Positions 34,103 through 43,803 of a stretch of 64,000 bases of DNA are shown piece after piece. Position 1 is the first letter of the stretch. Each line of letters starts with the position of its first letter. The stretch covers positions 1-64,000 of the forward strand of contig NZ_AYOZ01000012.1 of assembly GCF_000508165.1 (NCBI RefSeq). Direction: 5' to 3'. A program made the position numbers and the translations under genes. The notes under the pieces were generated by a model. The model was not told the origin of the DNA and made no database searches. It was given only the letters and a program-made list of their open reading frames with translations. The stretch comes from Marinomonas profundimaris. Its GTDB lineage: Bacteria > Pseudomonadota > Gammaproteobacteria > Pseudomonadales > Marinomonadaceae.

Positions 34103-35635
34103 ATGACGGAATCATCGAGTGACAAACTGATAGAGGTGTTACGTAAAGCCGTTTCTAGAACCAGCATGCTGGCAGAAGGAAACGACCCTGAACTTGATTC
34201 CGTTGTTCGCCAAATTCGCCAAGCCATGACCAAAGGCGCGAATGCCCAAGAAATACAAGATGTGCTTAACAACGCCGAGCCACTTTTAATCAAAAGTGAC
34301 GAAGCACAAACAAACCGGGCAAAACAAGTCCGAAGCACACTACAAGAACTGATTGATTTACTTGAAAGACAAACAAGCAAACGCGTTCCTCAAAGTGAGA
34401 AAAAACAACTCGAAGCGCAAATTCGTTCGAATTGGCAAATTTCATCGCAATGGCCGCACCTACTAAAAGGCTTTCTCACCCTAGCAGAAAACACGCTCAA
34501 TCAATCTGAAGGCGAAGCGGAACAAGCTAAAAGCTCATTCTTTAAACGGATTTTCAACCGAAACCGTGACGCAGAACTCAAAACCAACGATCAAGAAATC
34601 ATGATACAAATTAGCCACACTCTTGCTGGGCTAATGAACAACCTGTCACTTCCAAGCCTTTACGATGAAGACATCGTCGACCTAAAAAGAGCATTACTAG
34701 GAAACAACAACCTTCAACAGCTTCCAGGCCTACTGGATGAAGTCATCAACTTGATCATGATTGCCATCGGCAAAACCCAAGAAAGCCTGACGAACTACCT
34801 CACTCAATTAAACAAACAACTCGCCAGCATTAATGAATCTATTACCACAAGTTATCACTCTCAAAAATCCTTATCAGAGAGCAGAGAAGGCTTTAACACC
34901 AAACTTCAAATGCAAGTGGAAGATACAACCCAAGCCATCAACGGCATTAATGATCTCGACAGCTTAAAAACGCTCATTAATGATCGTCTGTCGACCATTT
35001 CAAGTACGATGACAGAATACAAAACACAAATGCAAGAGCAAGAAAAGCACTCAACACAATCCATCACGTCCCTGAAAAACAAAGTGACAAGAATGGAAAA
35101 AGACAGTGTATCGCTTCGCTCAATGCTCAAAGAAAGACTGGCTCAAGCCATGACAGATTCTTTGACAGACTTACCCAACCGCACGGCTTACCAAGACACT
35201 ATTTTGCCGCTTTGCAAAATCATGCAAAAAACAAAAAAACCAATTTGCTTAGCGGTCTGTGACATCGATTTTTTTAAAAAGGTTAACGACACGTGGGGGC
35301 ATCTTGCTGGCGACAAAGTACTTCGTCTTGTGCCAAAACAAATACGCAGCGCGTTGCTAAAAGAAGACCTTATGTTCCGATACGGTGGTGAAGAGTTTGT
35401 CATCGCGTTTCCAAACACCACATTTGCGCAAGCAATCGAACGCGCTGAAGCCATTCGTCTTGCCGTAGCAAAAACGCCTTTCAATATGCAGGGTGAACCT
35501 GTTTCGATTTCTGTTTCAATTGGCATCGCCGAACTCAAACCTCAAGAAGACCCAGAATCTTTATTTTCTCGCGCCGACAAACAACTCTATCTCGCAAAAG
35601 AAGGCGGTCGAAATAAAGTGATGGGGGACAAATAG
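34103..35635 (+). CDS. dgcP: DgcP-like diguanylate cyclase (GGDEF)
   Basis: A 510-aa protein. The N-terminal 330 residues are helical with coiled coil (about 225-330) and no membrane segment. The C-terminal GGDEF domain has LTDLPNRTAY, DIDFFKKVNDTWGHLAGDKVL and RYGGEEF (residues 428-432 are GGEEF), so c-di-GMP synthesis is expected. The inhibitory RxxD site is not kept: the Arg position is Leu419 (LKED). The dsbA neighbourhood matches Pseudomonas dgcP, whose product sits at the cell pole with FimV; I infer a similar role. It is probably co-transcribed with dsbA. Confidence 0.9.
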   Translation: MTESSSDKLIEVLRKAVSRTSMLAEGNDPELDSVVRQIRQAMTKGANAQEIQDVLNNAEPLLIKSDEAQTNRAKQVRSTLQELIDLLERQTSKRVPQSEKKQLEAQIRSNWQISSQWPHLLKGFLTLAENTLNQSEGEAEQAKSSFFKRIFNRNRDAELKTNDQEIMIQISHTLAGLMNNLSLPSLYDEDIVDLKRALLGNNNLQQLPGLLDEVINLIMIAIGKTQESLTNYLTQLNKQLASINESITTSYHSQKSLSESREGFNTKLQMQVEDTTQAINGINDLDSLKTLINDRLSTISSTMTEYKTQMQEQEKHSTQSITSLKNKVTRMEKDSVSLRSMLKERLAQAMTDSLTDLPNRTAYQDTILPLCKIMQKTKKPICLAVCDIDFFKKVNDTWGHLAGDKVLRLVPKQIRSALLKEDLMFRYGGEEFVIAFPNTTFAQAIERAEAIRLAVAKTPFNMQGEPVSISVSIGIAELKPQEDPESLFSRADKQLYLAKEGGRNKVMGDK

Positions 35636-35772
35636 TACCGATAAAGCGGTACCAGAGCCTTGCCGTCGCGGTTACAATAACCCCACATTAAGCACAACCT
35701 TGTCAAACGCTGCAAAAGAGCGGTTACAAAAGTAAAGTGGCGTGCGATGCCACCACTAGGATGAAGTAGTTT

Positions 35773-36528
35773 ATGCAAGACGATCAGAAAAAAACCACCG
35801 ACTTTGGCTTCAAAGAAATCCCTACCGATGAGAAAGTTCAAGCCGTCGCCCAAGTCTTCCATTCGGTCGCGGCAAAATACGACATTATGAATGACCTTAT
35901 GTCTGGTGGTGTTCATCGTCTTTGGAAGCGCCATACAATCAGTCAATCCGGCGTTCGAGCGGGTAACTGCGTACTCGACATTGCAGGTGGCACCGGTGAT
36001 TTAACCTTGAAGTTTTCTCGACTTGTTGGCAGTGAAGGGCAAGTCATTTTAGCGGATATTAACGATTCTATGCTGAAGGTTGGCCGTGATAAATTGGCCA
36101 ATCAAGGCATTGTCGGCAACGTCAAATTTGTCCAAGCAAACGCAGAAGCCTTACCTTTTCCAGATGACACCTTTGACTGCATCACCATTGCATTTGGCCT
36201 GCGCAATGTCACTGATAAATCCAAAGCACTTGCGTCCATGTACCGAGTACTAAAGCCCGGCGGACGTTTATTGGTGCTTGAGTTTTCCAAACCAGAATCT
36301 GAATTACTTTCTCAGGTCTATGATCAGTATTCTTTCCGTTTGCTACCTGCCATGGGGAAGTTGATCGCCAATGACGCAGAAAGTTATCGCTATCTGGCCG
36401 AATCTATCCGCATGCACCCAAATCAAGAAACGTTAAAAGGCATGATGGACGACGTTGGATTTGAACGCACAAGCTACCAAAACTTAACAGGTGGCATTGT
36501 TGCACTTCACAAAGGGTTTAAATTCTAA
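35773..36528 (+). CDS. ubiE: UbiE, ubiquinone/menaquinone C-methyltransferase
   Basis: A 251-aa SAM-dependent C-methyltransferase of quinone synthesis. Motifs: FGFKEIP at the N-terminus, [19 protein letters not shown], the SAM loop [12 protein letters not shown] (about residues 67-78), [19 protein letters not shown], and FKF at the C-terminus. The ribosome site AGGATG is present. It ends two bases before ubiB, so the usual ubiJ between them is missing. Confidence 0.96.
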   Translation: MQDDQKKTTDFGFKEIPTDEKVQAVAQVFHSVAAKYDIMNDLMSGGVHRLWKRHTISQSGVRAGNCVLDIAGGTGDLTLKFSRLVGSEGQVILADINDSMLKVGRDKLANQGIVGNVKFVQANAEALPFPDDTFDCITIAFGLRNVTDKSKALASMYRVLKPGGRLLVLEFSKPESELLSQVYDQYSFRLLPAMGKLIANDAESYRYLAESIRMHPNQETLKGMMDDVGFERTSYQNLTGGIVALHKGFKF

Positions 36529-36530
36529 CT

Positions 36531-38174
36531 ATGTTGACCAGTGCTTTTCGTTTACTGCGCATACTCTTTACCGTCATGCGCTTTCGTCTTGATGTCTTTA
36601 TCCCTTTCGCGCTTTTACCTTGGTATATCCGTTATACACTCGGCGCTATTTGCTCTATTGGCCGAAAACGCGCAAGCGCCAACAAGGGCGAGCGCCTGCG
36701 TTTGGCACTGGAATCCCTCGGCCCTATTTTCGTTAAATTCGGACAAATACTGTCCACCAGACGTGATTTACTCGACGATGACATCGCCGACGAATTAGCA
36801 AAACTTCAAGATAAAGTCCCTGCTTTTTCTGGTGATGTCGCTCAAGCCATCATTGAAAGAGATTTAAAAGCGCCGGTTAGCGAACTCTTTGCGGAATTCT
36901 CTACGACGCCTCTGGCGTCTGCATCCATCGCACAAGTTCATACTGCGAAACTTCATTCAGGTGAAGACGTCGTGGTAAAAGTCATTCGTCCAAAAATCGA
37001 AAAAACCATCAATAAAGACATCAGCCTGCTTTACACCTTAGCGCATCTAGTGGCCAACTTAAGCGAAGACGGCCGCCGTTTACGCCCCATTGAAGTGGTA
37101 ACCGATTACGAATACACCATTTTAGATGAGTTGGATCTCGCGAAAGAAGCCGCCAACACAGGCCTATTGCAACGAAATTTCACCAACTCTGACCTGCTCT
37201 ATGTACCACAAGTGTATTGGGACTATAGCCACCGTAATGTCATGGTGATGGAGCGCATTTCTGGCATTCCTGTTGCCGACATTACCGCACTAAATAACGC
37301 CAATGTGGATATGAAATGCTTGGCAGAACGTGGTGTTGAAATTTTCTTTACACAAGTTTTTTCACACAGTTTTTTCCACGCCGACATGCACCCAGGTAAC
37401 ATTTTTGTTGATGTAACCAACCCTCAAAAACCCAAATACATTGCGATTGACTGCGCCATCATGGGCAGCCTAGACGATGCAGACAAAAGTTATTTGGCAC
37501 GCAATCTATTGGCATTTTTCCAACGGGATTATCGCTTAGTGGCGGAATTACACGTTGAAAGTGGCTGGGTTCCGAAAGGCACCCCCGTTCACGCGTTTGA
37601 ATCGGCCATTCGAAGCGTTTGTGAGCCGATGTTTGCCAAACCGTTAAAAGACATTTCCTTTGGTCAAGTATTGATCGGCCTGTTTCAAACCGCCCGCCGC
37701 TTCAATATGGAAGTTCAGCCTCAATTGGTGCTATTGGAAAAAACGTTGCTCAATATTGAAGGGTTAGGTCGTCAGCTTTATCCAGATCTTGACCTTTGGG
37801 TCACCGCTAAACCATTCCTTGAACGATGGATGCGCGAACAAATGGGGCCAAAACGCGTCATTGAAGAAGTTCGTAAACAAGCACCACAATGGGCTGGGCA
37901 ACTTCCCCAGATCCCCAATTTAATTTTTACCGCATTATCGCAAATGTCGCACCAAGAAGAGCGCATACAAGCGCAGACAGATGCGATCGATCGACTCGGA
38001 AAAGAACTCAAAAAAGGCCGACTCAATCTGCCTTTCAGACTACTTGGCTTACTCAGCCTAGGCGCGGCCTGGATCATGACTGACCCAAGCTCTATGACAC
38101 ACATAAAAGACGCTGACATCACGACTTTAGGCTTGTTTTTAGTGGGTCTATACTTACTCGTCTTAAAACCGTAA
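36531..38174 (+). CDS. ubiB: UbiB, ubiquinone synthesis ATPase/kinase-like protein
   Basis: A 547-aa ABC1/ADCK-type protein. Visible are the KxGQ motif ([15 protein letters not shown], about residues 63-77), the Ala-rich nucleotide loop ASASIAQVH, the invariant Lys in VVVKVIRP, and [12 protein letters not shown] as the catalytic/metal region. Two membrane helices at the C-terminus (about 500-545) anchor it. It helps extract lipid intermediates for the Ubi complex. It follows ubiE by two bases, showing tight coupling. Confidence 0.95.
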   Translation: MLTSAFRLLRILFTVMRFRLDVFIPFALLPWYIRYTLGAICSIGRKRASANKGERLRLALESLGPIFVKFGQILSTRRDLLDDDIADELAKLQDKVPAFSGDVAQAIIERDLKAPVSELFAEFSTTPLASASIAQVHTAKLHSGEDVVVKVIRPKIEKTINKDISLLYTLAHLVANLSEDGRRLRPIEVVTDYEYTILDELDLAKEAANTGLLQRNFTNSDLLYVPQVYWDYSHRNVMVMERISGIPVADITALNNANVDMKCLAERGVEIFFTQVFSHSFFHADMHPGNIFVDVTNPQKPKYIAIDCAIMGSLDDADKSYLARNLLAFFQRDYRLVAELHVESGWVPKGTPVHAFESAIRSVCEPMFAKPLKDISFGQVLIGLFQTARRFNMEVQPQLVLLEKTLLNIEGLGRQLYPDLDLWVTAKPFLERWMREQMGPKRVIEEVRKQAPQWAGQLPQIPNLIFTALSQMSHQEERIQAQTDAIDRLGKELKKGRLNLPFRLLGLLSLGAAWIMTDPSSMTHIKDADITTLGLFLVGLYLLVLKP

Positions 38175-38190
38175 CATTTGAGAGACTATA

Positions 38191-38523
38191 ATGAAAACCG
38201 ATGTACTGGCTGAATTAGCCGCCACACTAGAACAACGTAAAAACGCGGCAGAAGACTCTTCTTACGTCGCTAGCCTTCACGCCAAAGGTCTCAATAAGAT
38301 CCTTGAGAAAGTCGGTGAAGAAAGCATTGAAACGATTATTGCGGCCAAAGATTCCGTTATTTCTGGCGATAAATCTGATGTGATTTATGAAACTGCGGAC
38401 CTTTGGTTTCACACACTTGTCATGTTATCTCATTTAGATATTGGCCCTGATGCTATACTCGATGAATTAGCACGTCGGTTTAATTTGTCTGGCTTGGACG
38501 AAAAAGCCAGTCGTTCCAAATAA
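38191..38523 (+). CDS. hisE: HisE, phosphoribosyl-ATP pyrophosphatase
   Basis: A 110-aa all-alpha enzyme of histidine synthesis step 2. The motif [15 protein letters not shown] (about residues 36-50) and the later [17 protein letters not shown] hold the metal-binding acidic residues. It lies between ubiB and tatA; the hisI gene that normally precedes it is absent, so the two activities are encoded apart here. It follows ubiB after 16 bases. Confidence 0.94.
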   Translation: MKTDVLAELAATLEQRKNAAEDSSYVASLHAKGLNKILEKVGEESIETIIAAKDSVISGDKSDVIYETADLWFHTLVMLSHLDIGPDAILDELARRFNLSGLDEKASRSK

Positions 38524-38539
38524 GTTGTAGGAGAAACAT

Positions 38540-38767
38540 ATGTTCGGCGGAATTGGTATTTGGCAATTATTAATTGTTTTAGCGATTTTAATACTTCTTT
38601 TTGGTACTAAGAAATTAAAGAATCTGGGCTCTGATCTAGGCAATGCCGTCAAAGGCTTCAAAGAAGCCGTAGATAAAGACGACAAAAGCGAAACCAAAAC
38701 GGAAGAAGCAACGACTCAAAGCAAAGTCATTGATTCCGACGTAAAGAAAGACGATAAGAGCGCCTAA
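38540..38767 (+). CDS. tatA: TatA, twin-arginine translocase pore subunit
   Basis: A 75-aa protein: one N-terminal membrane helix ([19 protein letters not shown]), the hinge [14 protein letters not shown], an amphipathic helix, and an acidic-basic tail. TatA oligomers form the passage for folded proteins. It is first of tatABC, with a 16-base gap after hisE. Confidence 0.95.
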   Translation: MFGGIGIWQLLIVLAILILLFGTKKLKNLGSDLGNAVKGFKEAVDKDDKSETKTEEATTQSKVIDSDVKKDDKSA

Positions 38768-38770
38768 CCT

Positions 38771-39226
38771 GTGTTCGATATCGGCTTTTCTGAACTTCTC
38801 GTTGTTTTCGTTGTGGGCTTATTGATTTTAGGCCCCGATCGCTTACCTCATGCAGCCAAAACAGCGGGACTGTGGATTCGTAAAATCCGTCGAAGTATTA
38901 ATTCCGTGCAACGAGAAATTAACGCTCAACTTGATCAAGAAGAGCTACAGCAGAAAATCAGCGAAACCAACCAGCGCCTCTTAAAAGAAGACCAAGTCAT
39001 TCAAAACACCATCACTCCCTTTCCTGAAGATTATAGGCAGGAAAAAAAGCAGCCGGAGCCACTAAAACCAGGCACTGCTGAAGAGGTGAATATAGCGACA
39101 ATGGATCAGAACCCTAACACGGACAATCTACAACCAATAGCACCTGAAACTAACAAACACACAGATACTGAGGCGCCTTCATTGAATGATGTTGAAAAAG
39201 CACCTAAAGCTACATCTCGTCCTTAG
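38771..39226 (+). CDS. tatB: TatB, twin-arginine translocase receptor subunit
   Basis: A 151-aa protein starting at a GTG: MFDIGFSELLVVFVVGLLILGPDRLP in parts, with the conserved Glu8 in the membrane helix and the GPDRLP hinge. A long amphipathic helix (about 25-80) follows, then a low-complexity Glu/Pro/Thr-rich tail. It joins TatC to bind twin-arginine signal peptides. It starts three bases after the tatA stop. Confidence 0.94.
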   Translation: MFDIGFSELLVVFVVGLLILGPDRLPHAAKTAGLWIRKIRRSINSVQREINAQLDQEELQQKISETNQRLLKEDQVIQNTITPFPEDYRQEKKQPEPLKPGTAEEVNIATMDQNPNTDNLQPIAPETNKHTDTEAPSLNDVEKAPKATSRP

Positions 39227-39279
39227 CCATTCTTAACATGGCTTGCCAAAGCCTTAAACATGCGGATCTGTGACATATT

Positions 39280-40056
39280 ATGAGTACAAATTCTTCCAAT
39301 CAAGCCCCGCTAGTCGCCCATCTTATCGAGCTGAGAAACCGTTTATTAAAGGCCATTCTCGTCATTTTACTGCTTTTTATTGGCTTGTATGCTTTTGCTA
39401 ATGACTTGTATCTGATTGTCTCTGAACCATTACGTTTGCTGTTACCCGCTGGCAGTTCATTGATTGCCACCGAGGTTGCCTCCCCTTTTCTTGCCCCCCT
39501 CAAACTCACCTTTGCGGTCGCCGTTTTACTGTCGATTCCTTATACCTTATTTCAAGCTTGGTCGTTTATCGCTCCAGCACTCTATAAGAATGAAAAACAA
39601 ATCGCGATTCCGCTGTTGGTATCAAGTATTTTTCTATTTTATGCTGGTGTATTGTTCGCCTACTACGTGGTATTACCGCTGATCTTTGGTTTTTTCACTA
39701 CGATTGGGCCCGGCGAAGTGACAGTAATGACCGACATTAATAACTATCTCAATTTTGTCCTGAAGCTGTTTTTTGCCTTTGGGGTAACATTTGAAATCCC
39801 GGTCGCGACCTATTTACTCATTAAAGCCGGTGTCACCACAGTAGCAGCGCTTTCCAAGAAGCGCCCTTATATTTTCCTTGGCTGCTTTGTCGTTGGCATG
39901 TTGATCACACCACCTGACATATTCTCTCAAACCCTTCTTGCCATCCCAATGTGGATGCTGTTTGAGCTCGGACTCATTGCTGGACGAACCGTCAAAGTCG
40001 TCGTAGACGACAGTGAAGAAGACAGTGAAAGCGAAGCGCCTAATAGCGCAAATTAA
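39280..40056 (+). CDS. tatC: TatC, twin-arginine translocase core subunit
   Basis: A 258-aa protein with six membrane helices. LVAHLIELRNRLL near residues 11-23 holds the cytosolic signal-recognition Glu, and FAFGVTFEIPVA and GMLITPPDIFSQ are typical of the last helices. It completes the tatABC set. No strong ribosome site is seen before the ATG, and the 53-base gap after tatB is the longest in the set. Confidence 0.96.
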   Translation: MSTNSSNQAPLVAHLIELRNRLLKAILVILLLFIGLYAFANDLYLIVSEPLRLLLPAGSSLIATEVASPFLAPLKLTFAVAVLLSIPYTLFQAWSFIAPALYKNEKQIAIPLLVSSIFLFYAGVLFAYYVVLPLIFGFFTTIGPGEVTVMTDINNYLNFVLKLFFAFGVTFEIPVATYLLIKAGVTTVAALSKKRPYIFLGCFVVGMLITPPDIFSQTLLAIPMWMLFELGLIAGRTVKVVVDDSEEDSESEAPNSAN

Positions 40057-40191
40057 GTTTCCTTACCAAGATTCATAACACTTCAACCCTATTGAGGTGT
40101 TATGTTTTTCAGAAACATCTTTCTCAAGCCTTTCTTTAATACAATCAGATCTAGTATTCTCCTGTATTCCATAAAAACACCAAGGGCTCCT

Positions 40192-41136
40192 ATGAAAATC
40201 ATCAGCGCGGAAGATGTCGGTCACATCTTATCTTTTGATACTCTAATCCCGTCCATTAAAGCCGCTTTTAGCGATGACTTTGGTATGCCCCAGCGACAAA
40301 TGTACCCATTACCCGGCGGCACATCCGATAAGCACGATACCTTTGCCGTACTGCCCGCTTGGACAAAGGACGTGCTCGGTGTTAAGTCCTTTACACATTA
40401 TCCTGAAAACCCTGATAAAGGCCTTCTTACCGTCGCTGCGCAAGTTCTATTGTTTGACAGAAAAACAGGCAGCCCAATCGCGCTCGTCGATGGCACAAGT
40501 CTCACTTATTGGCGCACTGCCGCTGTGTCTGCATTAGCGGCAAGTTACATGGCTCGAGAGGACGCAAGCTCATTATTACTTTTTGGCACTGGTGAATTAG
40601 CACCCTACATGGCGCTTGCTCATGCGAGCGTTCGCCCTATCACTACGATTTACATACACGGACGATCAGTAGAAAAAGCCCTTAGAACACAACAAGCCAT
40701 TCTTGCAGCAAGGCCAGATATCGACGTACAAGTTTGTGCTGACTATAAAGATGTTATTACGGGCGTTGATATTGTCAGCTGCGCAACTGGCAGCCCGACC
40801 CCGTTATTTAAAAGCATTTCACTGGCGGCTGGCACGCATATCGATTTGGTAGGCAATCACCACAAAACCTGCCGTGAATGCGATTCAGCAACGGTAAAAA
40901 TGTCTCGCGTTATTGTGGACAGTTATTTAAACGTATTTAACGAAGCGGGAGAGATATTAATACCGCTAGAAGAAGGAACGATAGAAAAGGATCATGTGAA
41001 AGGAGAGCTTGCTGAACTCTGTGTTGGTAAGGTAAAAGGTCGACTCAATAACAGCCAAACCACGCTGTTTAAATCGGTAGGCACTGCATTAGCGGATGTC
41101 GCCAGCGCATATCATGTCTATCGCTCCATACAATAG
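40192..41136 (+). CDS. Ornithine cyclodeaminase / mu-crystallin family protein
   Basis: A 314-aa Rossmann-type protein of the OCD/mu-crystallin family. The start at 40192 has AAGGG six bases upstream; the frame opens 90 bases earlier, but that part is not family-like. Typical segments are GVKSFTHYPENPDKGLLT, ALVDGTSLTYWRTAAVSALAASYMA (in parts, about residues 102-126) and the dinucleotide loop LLLFGTGELAPYMA. Members deaminate ornithine or reduce cyclic imines such as pyrroline-2-carboxylate; I cannot choose between these. It is convergent with dtd, only four bases apart, with no terminator between. Confidence 0.82.
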   Translation: MKIISAEDVGHILSFDTLIPSIKAAFSDDFGMPQRQMYPLPGGTSDKHDTFAVLPAWTKDVLGVKSFTHYPENPDKGLLTVAAQVLLFDRKTGSPIALVDGTSLTYWRTAAVSALAASYMAREDASSLLLFGTGELAPYMALAHASVRPITTIYIHGRSVEKALRTQQAILAARPDIDVQVCADYKDVITGVDIVSCATGSPTPLFKSISLAAGTHIDLVGNHHKTCRECDSATVKMSRVIVDSYLNVFNEAGEILIPLEEGTIEKDHVKGELAELCVGKVKGRLNNSQTTLFKSVGTALADVASAYHVYRSIQ

Positions 41137-41140
41137 CGCA

Positions 41141-41575
41141 TCAATCTAACATAAAGGTAACAGGGCCATCATTGGTAAAAGAGACTTTCATGTCAGCGCC
41201 AAATTGCCCTGTTTCAACCTTGTCATATTGCGCGCGAACCTTACTGACAAAATCATTAAATAGACGCTCACCTTCCGCTGGAATCGCTGCGGTTGAAAAG
41301 CCTGGACGCAAACCTTTCTTTGTCTCTGCAGCCAAGGTGAACTGAGAGACCAACAAAACACCGCCTCCAGTCTGCTGAACATTGAGATTCATTTTGCCTT
41401 CTGCATCACCAAACATTCTATATTTTAGTAATTTATCGGCCAATCGCTGCACATCTGCTTCACTGTCGCCTTTTTCGATTCCAACTAAAACAAGCTGACC
41501 ATGCTCAATCGCACCAATGGTTTCTCCATCCACTACGACGCTGGCATTCAATGCTCGCTGAACTAAAACTTTCAT
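41141..41575 (-). CDS. dtd: Dtd, D-aminoacyl-tRNA deacylase
   Basis: A 144-aa homodimeric proofreading enzyme that removes D-amino acids from tRNA. The two signature motifs are present: SQFTLAAETKKGLRPGF (about residues 77-93) and NDGPVTFMLD at the C-terminus with the Gly-Pro pair. It is downstream of typA on the same strand. Confidence 0.95.
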   Translation of the reverse strand: MKVLVQRALNASVVVDGETIGAIEHGQLVLVGIEKGDSEADVQRLADKLLKYRMFGDAEGKMNLNVQQTGGGVLLVSQFTLAAETKKGLRPGFSTAAIPAEGERLFNDFVSKVRAQYDKVETGQFGADMKVSFTNDGPVTFMLD

Positions 41576-41632
41576 TTCCGCTCCCTTATCAATCAGACGT
41601 TATCGAGGTTTTTCAAAAGCCAGATAAAACAA

Positions 41633-41650
41633 AGGCGCCCGAAGGCGCCT
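41633..41650 (-). terminator. Hairpin between typA and dtd
   Basis: AGGCGCC-CGAA-GGCGCCT. On the minus strand it is a TTCG tetraloop hairpin followed by TTGTTTT, typical of a terminator. A second, weaker hairpin (AAAGCGATT / AATCGCTTT, 41701-41724) lies just after the typA stop. Either could end the typA message. Confidence 0.65.
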
Positions 41651-41734
41651 CTGTCGCTCCTGAATTCATTTACATGAACTCATTTGCTGCTGCTCTTTTT
41701 AAAGCGATTCAGTCAAATCGCTTTATTGAACGAC

Positions 41735-43555
41735 TTACTTACGGCCGTTACGCTTACGTTCGTTTTCAGTAAGGAATTTCTTACGAACACGAATGCTTTC
41801 TGGCGTTACTTCTACCAATTCATCGTCTTCGATGAACTCAAGCGCTTGTTCTAGCGTTTGACGAATAGGTGGCGTCAGCGTCAATGCTTCATCTGTACCA
41901 GAAGCACGTACGTTAGTCAGCTGCTTACCTTTAACAGGGTTGATAGCCAAATCGTTGTCACGTGAGTGAATACCGATAATTTGACCTTCGTAAACTTCAA
42001 CCGCATGGCCTAGGAACATACGTCCACGGCTTTGCAAGTTAAACAAAGAGTAAGCGGCTGTTTTACCTGTCAGCATGCTGACCAATACACCGTTCTTACG
42101 ACTTTGAACTTCGCCATCTTTAACTGGACCGTAGTGATCGAAAACACTCGTCAAAATACCAGAACCAGATGTCAATGTTAGGAACAAGCCACGGAAACCG
42201 ATCAAACCACGAGAAGGCATCATGAACTCAAGACGCGTACGGCCTTTGCCATCTGGCTCCATGTTTGTTAACTCGCCTTTACGCAAGCCAATTTCTTCCA
42301 TGATAGAACCTTGATGCTGATCTTCAACATCGATTACTACCATTTCGAACGGTTCAGACTTAACGCCGTCGATTTCTTTGATAACTACTTCAGGACGAGA
42401 TACGCCCATTTCGAAGCCTTCACGACGCATTGTTTCAATCAATACAGACAAGTGAAGCTCACCACGACCAGATACGATGAATTTATCTGGTGTTTCACCT
42501 TGTTTAACACGCAATGCAACGTTGTGAATAAGCTCTTGGTCTAGACGATCTTTGATGTTACGAGTCGTGATGTACTTACCTTCTTTACCAGCAAACGGAG
42601 AATCGTTTACCATGAAAGTCATGCTTACTGTTGGCTCATCAACCGATAAAGGAGGAAGCGCTTCAACACAAGTAGGATCACACAAGGTATCAGAGATACT
42701 TAGACCATCAATACCATTGATACAAACGATGTCGCCCGCAGAGGCTTTGTCTGTATCAACACGCGCTAGACCATGGTAGCCCTTCACGTTTAATACTTTA
42801 CCTTTACGCTCTTTGCCATCCGCTGATTTTACAATCACTTGTTGGTTAGGAGACAAACTACCACGTGTAATACGACCTACACCGATAACGCCAACGTAGC
42901 TATCGTAATCCAATGCAGAAACCTGCATTTGGAAGGTACCTTCTGGATCAACGTCTGGCACAGGTACGCTATCAACGATCATTTGGTAAAGTGGTGTCAT
43001 ATCATCTGCTAGGTTATCTGGATCAGTACCAGCTTGACCATTGATGGCAGACGCATAAATAACAGGGAAGTCTAATTGTTCTTCCGTTGCACCTAGGTTA
43101 TCAAAAAGATCAAAAACTTGATCCATAACCCAATCAGGGCGAGCACCAGGGCGGTCAACTTTGTTGATAACAACAATAGGACGCAAACCTTGCTCAAATG
43201 CTTTAGAAGTTACGAAACGTGTTTGCGGCATTGGGCCGTCAACCGCATCAACCAATAGACATACGCAATCAACCATAGAAAGTACACGTTCCACTTCACC
43301 ACCGAAATCGGCGTGTCCAGGTGTGTCTACGATGTTGATACGGTAATCATTCCACTTGATGGACGTGTTTTTCGCCAATATGGTAATACCACGTTCTTTT
43401 TCTTGATCGTTAGAATCCATGATTCGTTCAGAACCTTCATCTTTACGATCTAACGTGCCTGATTGGCTTAATAGCTTATCAACTAGGGTAGTTTTACCAT
43501 GGTCAACGTGCGCAATGATGGCAATATTGCGTAACTTACTAATATCATTAGACAT
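41735..43555 (-). CDS. typA: TypA/BipA, ribosome-associated translational GTPase
   Basis: A 606-aa elongation-factor-like GTPase for stress and cold adaptation and 50S assembly. The G motifs are AHVDHGKTT (G1, residues 15-23), ERGIT (G2), DTPGHADFG (G3), NKVD (G4) and SAING (G5). Domains II, III and V and the BipA-specific C-terminal domain (from about 480) follow. The C-terminus is [14 protein letters not shown]. It is downstream of thiI on the same strand, as in Pseudomonas. Confidence 0.97.
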   Translation of the reverse strand: MSNDISKLRNIAIIAHVDHGKTTLVDKLLSQSGTLDRKDEGSERIMDSNDQEKERGITILAKNTSIKWNDYRINIVDTPGHADFGGEVERVLSMVDCVCLLVDAVDGPMPQTRFVTSKAFEQGLRPIVVINKVDRPGARPDWVMDQVFDLFDNLGATEEQLDFPVIYASAINGQAGTDPDNLADDMTPLYQMIVDSVPVPDVDPEGTFQMQVSALDYDSYVGVIGVGRITRGSLSPNQQVIVKSADGKERKGKVLNVKGYHGLARVDTDKASAGDIVCINGIDGLSISDTLCDPTCVEALPPLSVDEPTVSMTFMVNDSPFAGKEGKYITTRNIKDRLDQELIHNVALRVKQGETPDKFIVSGRGELHLSVLIETMRREGFEMGVSRPEVVIKEIDGVKSEPFEMVVIDVEDQHQGSIMEEIGLRKGELTNMEPDGKGRTRLEFMMPSRGLIGFRGLFLTLTSGSGILTSVFDHYGPVKDGEVQSRKNGVLVSMLTGKTAAYSLFNLQSRGRMFLGHAVEVYEGQIIGIHSRDNDLAINPVKGKQLTNVRASGTDEALTLTPPIRQTLEQALEFIEDDELVEVTPESIRVRKKFLTENERKRNGRK

Positions 43556-43803
43556 TTATAATTCTCTGCATTTGATTTGAGCAAAAAGATATACCGCCGC
43601 TTGATACGGGCGGGTATGCTCTTCAAGCGTCTCGGATCTTGGTGCGGGGTAAAATTCGCGCAATTGTACCCTTATATTGAAAGATATCCCATTAAAGTGT
43701 AGAAAAAAGTCTACAAAAATACCTCAACAAGGGAACAAAGCGCATTCAGTTGAAAACAATAGCATCCATTTACTACATAAATGCTACCGCTTCTAAGTGC
43801 TTA

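Noticed and set aside
40102-40191. 30-residue N-terminal extension of the ornithine cyclodeaminase-family gene
   Set aside because: The family start is MKIISAEDV at 40192, where a good ribosome site is present; the extension is not family-like.
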